Source of the DNA: Icerya purchasi
Lineage: Eukaryota > Arthropoda > Insecta > Hemiptera > Monophlebidae
Direction: 5' to 3'
Length of the DNA: 64,000 nt
Assembly (NCBI GenBank): GCA_039619475.1
Contig: CM077116.1
Location: 31,135,183 to 31,199,182, forward strand
In this document: positions 54,771-64,000 of the stretch, piece after piece
Numbering within the stretch: position 1 is the first letter of the stretch
Layout: the number at the start of each line of letters is the position of its first letter
The notes under the pieces: model-generated
Told to the model about the DNA's origin: nothing
The model's input: only the letters and a program-made list of their open reading frames with translations
Databases searched by the model: none
Program-made: the position numbers and the translations under genes

Positions 54771-55266
54771 GGCGGTGTGTACGTACATGAATATATATAA
54801 ACAACTGTATAAGAAGTACGGAAAAGTTAATCCACCAATACACATACACCCGTCCATGCGTGAAGTTTAATAAATTTTCTGCTGAGTACCCGCACGTTGT
54901 TTATTTTATTTACAAAATGTTGTAAAAATAAAGAAAAAACGAAACTGTACACATCATTACAAAACGTCGGGTTCCGCGCTACAGTGAAATTAATTAAAAA
55001 CAGTCGAATTATCTTCGATGGTTTTTTCATTATATTTAATCGCCTAATAATAAATTTTAATCGTTGTTACCGTTTTAAATTATGCACTTGTTTTTTCATG
55101 AACTGTTTACATAGATTTAGTTTGAACCAAACTTCAATAGCGATGTGTTGTTGACAGTTTGATGTTTTTCCTGAAATACAAATAATTCCAGACTTTTGAC
55201 ACGGAGCCCGGTATAACCTGCAAACTCTGAAGATTTCTATCACATTAATTAACAGTTTTTACCTAC
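54771..55266. other. Non-coding spacer
   Basis: No gene is recognised. Confidence 0.3.
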
Positions 55267-55388
55267 CTGGGATAAAGTTAAATATCTACGGCTGCATATA
55301 ACCAGTTCATCGTACACATTAAAGCCAACGTAAAATTTCCTTTGATTCTTCTAACCAATAGTTCTAGATACCATGGGGGTAACTGCAT
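55267..55388 (-). pseudogene. Isolated exon-like block of the chemoreceptor-like series
   Basis: On minus, TTTCTTTAATTACAG precedes the block and CCCAG is followed by GTAGGT, which are good splice signals. The 122-bp block reads MQLPPWYLELLVRRIKGNF, then LALMCTMNWLYAAVDI before a stop near its end. Edge and phrase similarity links it to the blocks at 58.3-60.3 kb. It may be the last surviving exon of a more decayed copy. Confidence 0.38.
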
Positions 55389-58315
55389 CTGTAATTAAAG
55401 AAATTATATGCAGTGTCATGGCAAGTTATTCTACATATTATAATTCGAATTAGAGAGTTTTTCAACATTAACATCATATTGATTCTTTGATTTTTCCGCT
55501 GCGTTCAAATTGAATAACAATATTCAGTCAACATAAACCTTCCAGTTATTCAACATGACTGGTTCGATTAAAATACTATTAGTACGACACGAAATAAATC
55601 GTATATAACAACTCACACAAAAAATACTGGATGATTTTTTTTTAACGAAAAACTATTTGGAAACCCCGTCGGCCAGTTAAATTATGCGTGTTTTTTGCAA
55701 CTTTTTTTTGATCTTCAAAAAAATAAGCCTAAAAAGTGTTTTCCTATCGATGTAGTAAGCCATACCTGCGATTTATAGACGGTAAATATGCTCCGTTTTC
55801 TCAAAATGTCTACTGAAGGAGCTGACTATCTTTTTTGTCTTCTACATTTTTTAAAAAATACAATTTTCGATAGGCTTTATTTTCTACTCTAGCAAAATCA
55901 TTTTTTTTAAATTTTCCTCAGCAGTTCTTCACTTATTTTGATCAGTTGATCAGTATAGATCAAAATAACCCAGAGCTCACCACGGGGAGGTGACTGCCTA
56001 ACGAGCTCTACCCTACACCAACCCAACCACCCAGCCATTGTTGGTGAAGTTTTCCATAACTATACTCTTTTACTGTTTTGTTCTGAATTTTGTTGATTTC
56101 TTGTACTCGCGAACCTTAAGATGTATAAAGCTTTTCTCTTCGTGTAAAGCAACAGACCAGCGAAGACCTGTCGCAAGCTTTTTTGTCTTTTCATTGTTTC
56201 ATTATCTTACGATTTATCATTTTTATAAAATACTTTAGAGCTCATTATCCATCTGTACTTCACCATTGCAAATAGTTTAAATTCCTGGAAAGCGCGCCAG
56301 TCTAATATTTATATCTCGTTCTAAACTTTTTAAAAATTTTATTTCCAGTCATGTTTTCTATATCCGAACAAATTATTATTATTGTTATTATTGAATAAAT
56401 TATCATATTTTTATTTTTGCTTAATTTATCCTTATACACTGTCTGTTGCGTTACCATATTAAATTTATTCCCATTCATCCATTCGTCATTGTTGTATGTT
56501 GATTCTTCTTTTCGTACCATAACTGCTGTTGAGTTTCCATTTTGCTCTTTTCCTTATACACCAATTTTCTATTTCATCCAGTTTATTTTTTTCCGTTTAT
56601 TATCAGTTCCTCAGTTTCTTTATTATCCTATTCTTTTTAATAACTTTATAGTTTTCCACTTTTCGAAGTAACTTTTTTTTGTTACTTATGTATAATCCAT
56701 TATTCATTTTTATCAATACAATCTTAAAAGTATAGCGCGCAAGCCATTTTGATCGATAAATGTTCAGTTTTTTGTAAAATCCTTCACAGTTCTTCATCTG
56801 AATTGCTCGCTATCCATCTGCCATCCTGTAGGTTTTCAAAATTCAACATAAAAAAAGTTCAGCCGACATGCTGACGTGCTCACATGAATGGTAACCAAAC
56901 AGCGAATCATGTTTTCCGCGCTGGTAAAGTAATTTGGTTTCCATTGGTTTTATCTATAATATATCATGAAAATTCTACCAACCGAAATCAGATTCGTACG
57001 TGTTGCGAAATACCAAATTTTATCAAATTTTTAGCCGGATCATCACAAAGTAGTGGTGACATTTTTTCCGGCATAAGTTACATTAACCCTGGTGGCGGTC
57101 AAAAAATATGCGGGGGGTGACCTTCGAATAAATATTTCCAAAACCTACACTTAATTATTGTATCAAAATAACTTTGAACGGAACATGGATCCGTTTGATT
57201 TAATGATACAATTTGAAAGTTTACTTTGTTGAAATTTATCGAAGGCATTGTTGTTTATAATAAAACTGTTCCAGAGAACAAAATTTCTTTGAACCAGTTG
57301 TTGTTCCATATAATTTTCTGAAGGGTTTTCAAATTATTACGCAGGGGCAAGTATCAACTTGTAGCATTTATATTTACAAAGGCGGCAGGTAACTCTGTAA
57401 ACAGTATTTATTTCGCCCGAAATTTCGATAACCTGAACTAAATAAACCTATTTTAATCTTTCTATATTCAGAAATTCACGCAGTCCCTAAAAAAGAAGAT
57501 TTCATAGCTCAATTGAAACGAAAATTTTGAATAACAAGATTATCGAATTTAAAAAATGTTCCCTACTGAAGATCACTTTTTGAACTGAAAGTTTTTAAAT
57601 TGCCCTTTAACCGTTAAAATAAATTTTATATTTAATAAATATTACTTAATTTGGAAATATTCGAGTATTTTCTACTTCATCAGGTTCTGAATAAAAGTGC
57701 ATACATTGTCGAAAGGGATATCACCAAAAACAAAAATCTTATAATAAAACGAATACACGAAACAGAAATTATAATTCTGTAAGTGTTAGAAATATTAAAA
57801 ATATTATAAATACCTACATTAATGGTACAACAATTATATAAGTCGGTCTTTATAATGTTTTCAATATTGCAACATTTATAAAGTTGTAATTTCTTTTCGT
57901 TATATTACTGCTTATATTTTACATGTTACATGAATTCAGAAATGAACGATATAATTTCTAATCTTAACTTAAAAAATTTCGTATAAAAGTAAACTTTGAT
58001 GTTTGTATTTCAACGGTTTCTGAAAACAAATTTAAATATAAGTGTTACCTATAATCAAAGAATTATTTTCACCAGATTAGAAGTTTTATATTAAATGTTG
58101 ATCGAGTACCGTTAAAAAGAAATAAATTCAATACCAGTGTTTCAGGTTAGGTGTTATAGATTATATACATCACCGATTTGGACATCAGCGCTACACTTTA
58201 CTCTGAATAATAGTGCTTACTTTGAACGAATTGAAGTAGAACCATAACAAAGTCAATGCCGAATTTCGATCGTTGCCACTCTTTAGATGGAAGTTTTTGA
58301 ATGCTGAAACCGAAT
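55389..58315. other. Non-coding region, possibly with further decayed exons
   Basis: A short splice-like pair occurs near 57,391-57,432 on minus. Otherwise it is AT-rich with no recognised gene. Confidence 0.3.
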
Positions 58316-60286
58316 CTGTGATGATAAACGATAAGCATACATCGCTGTGTTCAAAATAAGTATTACTCAGTATGAATACCTGAATTGAAAATTTTCTACA
58401 TCGGCCACATGTTTGAACATCGCTTTTACCATATGATTTTCTACAACTTCGAACTCTGAGTAACGATAATCACCTTGTTTTCAAACGAAATTACATAACT
58501 GTATCTATTCCATTAATCAGCACCCTGCTATATGAAGAAAACATATATCACGTGTCATAATATCCAAAATAAGTTCTATTTAACGTATCGTAAATGCTAC
58601 CTGAGTTGGAAAATATTTAAACGTAAACCAACTTGCATTTTGACATAAAAGATTTTTCATTACCCGAGACGGCGAATGATAAAAATGTTCAACCTGTTGC
58701 ACTTCAAATGGAATGAAATGGAAACAAACATATTTGCAAGGCTTTTCAGTAATTATTCTTGGAATTATCTGGAGGCTGTGTTTCATCTGTAACCAAGAAA
58801 CAGGAGTGTAATATTGGAATGCCAAAGTAAACTTTATCCAGTTAATTTTTGTATAATGTAACGTGAAAAGTTTAATTACCTTTGAACTACTTTCATACAC
58901 TGCTTCATTGATTCGACCTTTAAATAATAATATGCTAAATTCCATGGACCGGAACAGCATCAGCAAACGTTCTCTGAAGAGAATTCTACAATTTAAACTG
59001 CGCACTTGTAATAAAAAATAAGTGCACTACCATTATGTTCAAAATGACTTACATAGAGTATATCTTTATGTTACCTGATTCTGAAGAAATTGGAAAGTTA
59101 ACCACCGCGTTCTCTCCAGTAAAAAAAAAAACTTACCGGTATCAGCATTTTCTGTGGCTGTTCTAACGTTAATTATCTGTAATCAAAAGAAATGCAGTAA
59201 AATAATGTTCGGAAGAAGTTTTATTGAACATTTTCGATCTTGTACCTGAGTGGAAAGTCTTCAAACGTCAACTGCACCATTATTCCGAACCGCATAAAAA
59301 CTTTGCATTTGTATTTTCTTCAACACCGCTATCTAAAGTAATTTTCTAGAAGCGTTCAACTGTAGCTGTAATAAAAATATTATGTGTGGGGTATGATTAT
59401 GTCAACATAAGTCGCATATTGAGTATTTGTTTTTCTATTACTTTGTCTAAAAATATTCGAACCGTAATCGCATTCTGTTATATTTCTGTTGATTCGATCT
59501 TCACATAACTCTGCTTACCTGTTCAGATCTGAAATTGATCGATATTAAACATAGCATTGATAATTTTTTGCGACTAGTAGAATACGTCCCGCATCTGTAA
59601 TCAAGAAGCTAAGTGCAGTATAATGATATTTAAAATAAGTTTTATTGAGAATTCTTCTTTGGTAACCTAATGAAAATCTTCTGAACGCCAGCCCCACTCT
59701 GGTATTACACGGTAGAGGTTATAATCCGACCAGTGCAAAAGCGTTCTCCAAATGTATATTTTTCAACACCGCTCTCTAAAATAATTTTCTATAATTTACG
59801 TTCAAGTGTATCTAGAATGAAAAAAATAAATAAATAAATGTGTTCAAAATAAGTTATATTAAGTATATTCAAATACCTGACTGAAAATCCTCAAACTTGA
59901 CCACATTCTATTAATTTTCGTTATTTTGAACTTCAGTAAAACCGCTAATACCACTAAGATTTCAAACGGTACAATATTGAAGCTGAAACTACTGGTAATT
60001 TTCTGCAATCATTTCCCTGATCAGCTGTTCTAGGTTGGGCACTGTCAGCGGTTCTATAATTTAAAAAAAAATATACAGTCACATTCGATATGAGTTTTAT
60101 CAGAAATACATGCTTGTTACCTGAATGAAAAGCTTTTGACCGATTGAAGATTTCCAAATTTTTCAAAATGTGAAAATACTTCCTTAAATTTGACATAAAA
60201 CGATATAAGGAAATTCGCTCGGATTTTCCAATCTTTTCCGCAAAATTTCTCGAAAGCGCAATTTTGTGTTGCACGTTAAAAAACAT
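58316..60286 (-). pseudogene. Series of tandem exon-like blocks with short GT-AG introns, possibly odorant-receptor-like
   Basis: On minus, candidate introns (plus coordinates) are 60054-60120, 59812-59876, 59595-59666, 59366-59441, 59177-59245, 59005-59074, 58787-58879, 58499-58600 and 58316-58379. They are 64-102 bp long, each starting GT and ending AG. Many share a TGATTACAG-like acceptor and a CAG-GTA donor. Blocks between are 102-186 bp. Three are open with protein-like content: 60121-60286 (ERISLYRFMSNLRKYFHIL), 58880-59004 (SMEFSILLFKGRINEAVYES) and 58601-58786 (CFHFIPFEVQQVEHFY, ending WFTFKYFPTQ). Others have stops in all frames, although the sequence is clearly related. The GRINEAVYES phrase and the size and spacing suggest decayed copies of an insect odorant-receptor-type gene; that identity is tentative. 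Confidence 0.42.
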
Positions 60287-61081
60287 CTAAGAAGGGAAAA
60301 AAATCACGATCACCGTGGAAAAACAAATAATATATATACATTGTAATGATCTATCGCAGAGAAGGATCAGTTGAACGTTATATTCGTTTCATTTGATTGT
60401 TTTGAAACTTATCTGCAACATCGAATTCTGAATAGCTCCGTGTTCATCAAACTTAAGCTGAAGCCAAAACATTTTGAAGCCAACTGTAAAACTTCCTAGT
60501 TGCATTTTTTTCTGCTAGTCCAGTCTTCTAATCAGCAGTTTAGAAATTGAATCTGTAATCCGGAAAAAAACTACAATATCGGGAACAAGTAAAGCAAATT
60601 TTTATTAATAGATATGAATATTACGCGAGCTGAAAAATATCTGAATTCCGATTATTTTCTGTCACATCGATCTTTAAGTAGCTATGACCACGTATTGAAA
60701 AACCAGCGCAGATTTTCTAACCACATATCTTCCTGTGATCTTTCTCCGAATCTGAAATTGCATAGAATACATGCTGTAATCGAGCCAATAATCACAAAAT
60801 AATATCGTTATTTTTGCAATAACTGTTGCTGAATGTAATTTAGATTATCAGAATATTATTCAATCCGCTGTCGGCTCTGCTGCAATTTCAAGTGAAGTTA
60901 TTTTCTGTAAGATGAAGGTAGTTTCTTCGTCGACCTTTGAAGAAACCAAGTACACATTATCATTGTGAATAAAATTAATGTTGTCGAAAATATTCCAGTA
61001 TTAACTAAATTCGTAAAAACATATTCCAGCAAAGTTTTGTACACTATATTTTCCTACCTACATTTACAATTACATGTTTCT
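60287..61081. other. Continuation of the series, poorly resolved
   Basis: A block upstream on minus at about 60,420-60,553 follows a TTTCCGGATTACAG acceptor and contains the same TTAGAAGA phrase as the other blocks. Donor sites are unclear. No intact frame. Confidence 0.3.
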
Positions 61082-61264
61082 CTACATGTTGAGCTTTGAA
61101 AGTCGTTCTTCGCATTCACAGGATACAACTACGTTATGCAACCATATTGCCCATATAGTTAAACGAAACACACAAAGTGCTACTCTGTTCAAACTAAACC
61201 GATTCACATTTTTATTATCGCTTAAAATATATTCAAGATAATTCCAAACAGTGGTCCTTCGCAC
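61082..61264 (-). pseudogene. Possible first exon of the chemoreceptor-like series
   Basis: A 60-residue frame, MRRTTVWNYLEYIL then NVNRFSLNRVALCVFRLTIWAIW. The Asn-Arg-x-x-Leu start before a hydrophobic, Trp-rich segment would suit the N-terminus and first membrane helix of an odorant receptor. It lies upstream, on the same strand, of the exon-like blocks. Weak evidence. Confidence 0.25.
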
Positions 61265-63394
61265 GTGGTAGACTTCAAAGTTGTCCGTAAATTCACAACA
61301 TTTTTAAATTATACGTTTCAACGTTTCTTTTTTTCTTTTTCCGCTTTAACATCACCTTTCACCATTTTCAATGTATACTTTCAGGCGTTCACATTTCTCT
61401 GGTGCCGAGATAGCAACTGCTGCCGCTTCCTCTGTAATTTTTGAGACAGTCGGACGGTACCTTTAGAATAACCTAATTATTTGGTTAACGTATAGTAATA
61501 GAAACTGTTAAGGCTTACTTTAATATGTACACACGATTATTGTTTGATAACCACTGCATTATTATTTCGATTGTAAGCAGGTCATCCTCCATTCGTGCTT
61601 CTTTCCATATTTGTCGTCATTACGGATGAATGCGGTTAATGACTGACCACATCCGAGATAGGTTACTAAAGATTGATTTCAAATACACCTGGAACCAGAC
61701 GAAATAAACGCAGTATCCATGTTCGAAACATTTCGTAAATTATAAGCTGGTGCAATATTTAATGAAATGCGAAAAAAAAACACAAAAACAGGAAGGTTGC
61801 ATTTAACTTTCTTTGTTAATTCTTTAAGCTTATGAAAAATTATCGGTTATTGAAAACGAAGTTTTTTATAGAAAAGGCACAATTTTCAGACTTTACGATT
61901 TTATACGATATCGTAACTTTTATTAATAAACTTAAACTGGAGAAACAGATCACTTTTTTGAACAACAAAATTATTTCGAGTGCAGTTATACTTTTAAAAT
62001 GCTTCACCTAATCGTGAGAAAAACGCACCAAACATTAAGGACGAATTACTTTTGCGCAAGACTGACGCTAATAATAAAATTTATCCAGCGCTCTATAATC
62101 CCTCCAAAAAATAAAGGAAAAAAAGAAGTCATGAAGTAGTTACTTAAAAATGGGCGGCTCATGAACACGAAGCAAATAATATATAACACAAAATCAATAC
62201 AATTTGCTTACAGGAAAACGAATTAAAATTTAAAAAATCATTTACGATAGCTTCGCTCATCGATAAAAATAAAATAAACAACAAGCAAATTAAAAAATTC
62301 TATACATAGTAATAAAATGAATGAGACAGCGGACGTAAAAGCAAGCAATATGTAACAAAAATTGTGATGAAAAATGACGAGCGAAGCATAAAACGTAATG
62401 TAAATGTTGGATAAATACAAATTTTTTTTGGAAAAAAAATAAATCCATCTTGAATTAAGTGACGATGATCAAGTCCTACTTCGAGGAACATATTAAGTGA
62501 CTAATGAAGGAATTGAACTGTCGGTCCTGTCGATCAAAAATTACGAACAACAAAAGTAAGATCAGGAAAATTTGTGATACTCCTTCGAAAAAAAAATTCA
62601 ATATCTAAAACAAAATACTCAAAGAAGTTAAAACGAAATCGTCGAAAATGTATTCGAAACTGAGTGAAATATAATATTATTGTTAATGAGGGCCCTAATG
62701 GAGGCATAGACTGAACATTGAAAACAGTATGTGGTACTATTAAGTGAATTCCAACTATCGTCGATAAGAATTGCGGAAAACGTGAATGCAGCAACACAAT
62801 ATAACTGAAACTCCGAACAGGCCAAAGTGATTTAATTAGAAGTCTAAATTAAATGAAAGTAACCTTCCGATAAAAAAGTAAGGAGACCAAAAAAGAACGT
62901 AAGTGAGGATCGTAATCTATGAGATTTCTAGCAAAGTACCAGTTCTTATGATGTGTAAATTCGAAAATAGCAAATTGATGAAAACCGCTGAAGCGTTCAT
63001 GGAATGACTAATCTCACTAAATGCTTACAAGGTTCTTCGACATACTCTGAAGCCTGTATTAAGACTTTTGTTCTACCCAGATTGCAGGAAGTGTAACGAT
63101 AAAAACTGAAAACTACTCATCCTTTCGCATAATCCCCCAGAGACTGATTTTCGATTGTATTTGAAGAACTGATTATTTACAGAATGAAGTGCTGAAGTAT
63201 GGGGTAATCAAGGAGAAGCTGTCTGAAAGGAATTACAGTCATAATTCATCTCTTTTTACGAAAAGAATACTCGACTATAAACAATTGCGAGAACAAAAAT
63301 TACCACGCTGAAAAAAATTTAAAGCAACAAACAACAAATTTTATATATGTCTGTATGGATAAGCCGCAAAAAATTTATTTTCTGCTACTTGCCT
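61265..63394. other. AT-rich non-coding region
   Basis: No gene, RNA or repeat family is recognised. Minus-strand frames at 62.2-62.8 kb overlap one another and lack motifs. Confidence 0.35.
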
Positions 63395-63684
63395 GCATTA
63401 AGTGATTCACTTTTACACTGCTTGCATTAAGTGATTCACTTTTACACTGCTTGCATTAAGTGATTCACTTTTACACTGCTTGCATTAAGTGATTCACTTT
63501 TACACTGCTTGCATTAAGTGATTCACTTTTACACTGCCTGCATTAAGTGATTCACGTTTACACTGCTTGCATTAAGTGATTCACTTTTACACTGCTTGCA
63601 TTAAGTGATTCACTTTTACACTGCTTGCATTAAGTGATTCACTTTTACACTGCTTGCATTAAGTGATTCACTTTTACACTGCCT
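63395..63684 (+). repeat. Minisatellite, 29-bp unit, ten copies
   Basis: GCATTAAGTGATTCAC begins at 63395, 63424, 63453, 63482, 63511, 63540, 63569, 63598, 63627 and 63656, exactly 29 bp apart. Copies are nearly identical; the fifth ends CTGCCT instead of CTGCTT and the sixth has CACG for CACT. Every unit contains the 13-bp palindrome AAGTGATTCACTT. Confidence 0.96.
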
Positions 63685-64000
63685 GCAAAAGAATATATTT
63701 AACAGTTAACTACAGTTAGAAAATAATCACTACGACGAACAATCGCCTTACTGTGGTATATGTACCCGCATAAATTTAACTAACAGTAAATAATTTAATG
63801 GAAACGATAACTCAAATTTACCCCCCACCCCCTCGCCACATTTCAAATAAGTTCGTAATAAATATAAACGAAACTCCCCCACCCTAACTGAAAACTAATT
63901 GAATATTGTTTTCATCCCATTTACGTCCTTAACTACTGTTTATGTACGAATATTCTACGACTTAAAATAAACACGCGTATGAAGTATAGGGAGTACATCT
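63685..64000. other. Non-coding end of window
   Basis: AT-rich with a CCCCCCACCCCCTC patch at about 63,822. Nothing recognised. Confidence 0.35.

Noticed and set aside
63395..63684. CRISPR-like array
   Set aside because: The unit is a continuous 29-bp tandem repeat without variable spacers, in a eukaryotic genome.
1..64000. tRNA and rRNA genes
   Set aside because: I looked for GTTCGA-type T-loops with paired arms and for rRNA-like conserved blocks by eye and found none I could support; a dedicated covariance scan could still find one.

Overview
The window looks like an arthropod, most likely insect, nuclear genome. It is AT-rich and mostly non-coding. It carries a jockey-type LINE with a matching target-site duplication, a second 5'-truncated LINE, a mariner fragment, a Penelope-like GIY-YIG remnant, minisatellites, and a series of small GT-AG introns. 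No bacterial operon signals were seen.

Region 1 (1 to about 18,850) is a gene-dense Polinton/Maverick (adintovirus-like) element. It encodes a protein-primed family B DNA polymerase, a retroviral-type integrase with a C-terminal chromodomain, an A32/FtsK-like packaging ATPase, an adenain-type cysteine protease, a double-jelly-roll-type major capsid protein, a minor capsid (penton) protein, and a basic core protein with a parvovirus-like phospholipase A2 domain. These are the parts of a virion-forming, integrating DNA element. Accessory genes are two tandem F-box proteins, two tandem fibre-like coiled-coil proteins, a free-standing copy of the polymerase N-terminal domain behind a proline-rich head, a divergent exonuclease-like protein, and a conserved unknown protein present once as a frameshifted copy and once intact. 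Minus-strand genes (6.5 to 11.2 kb) form the capsid block and plus-strand genes flank it. Neither terminal inverted repeat is visible, so the left end probably lies outside the window and the right end is not defined.

Region 2 (18.9 to 25.4 kb) has no credible gene. It holds degenerate tandem arrays: a unit of about 183 bp near 23.1 to 23.9 kb and a GC-rich unit of about 350 bp near 24.4 to 25.1 kb.

Region 3 (25.4 to 52.4 kb) is a retroelement graveyard. It has three jockey-clade LINE copies (25.4, 37.2 and 49.4 kb), a possible solo LTR (29.6 kb), a Penelope-like remnant with a hammerhead-like core nested inside an older dispersed repeat (30.5 to 32.7 kb, related copies at 48.7 and 51.5 kb), and an internally deleted mariner transposase (47.7 kb).

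Region 4 (52.4 to 64 kb) contains a minus-strand series of about ten short exon-like blocks separated by 64 to 102 bp GT-AG introns (58.3 to 60.3 kb, with outliers at 55.3 and 61.1 kb). They look like decayed, tandemly duplicated chemoreceptor-like gene pieces. A clean ten-copy 29-bp minisatellite lies at 63.4 kb.
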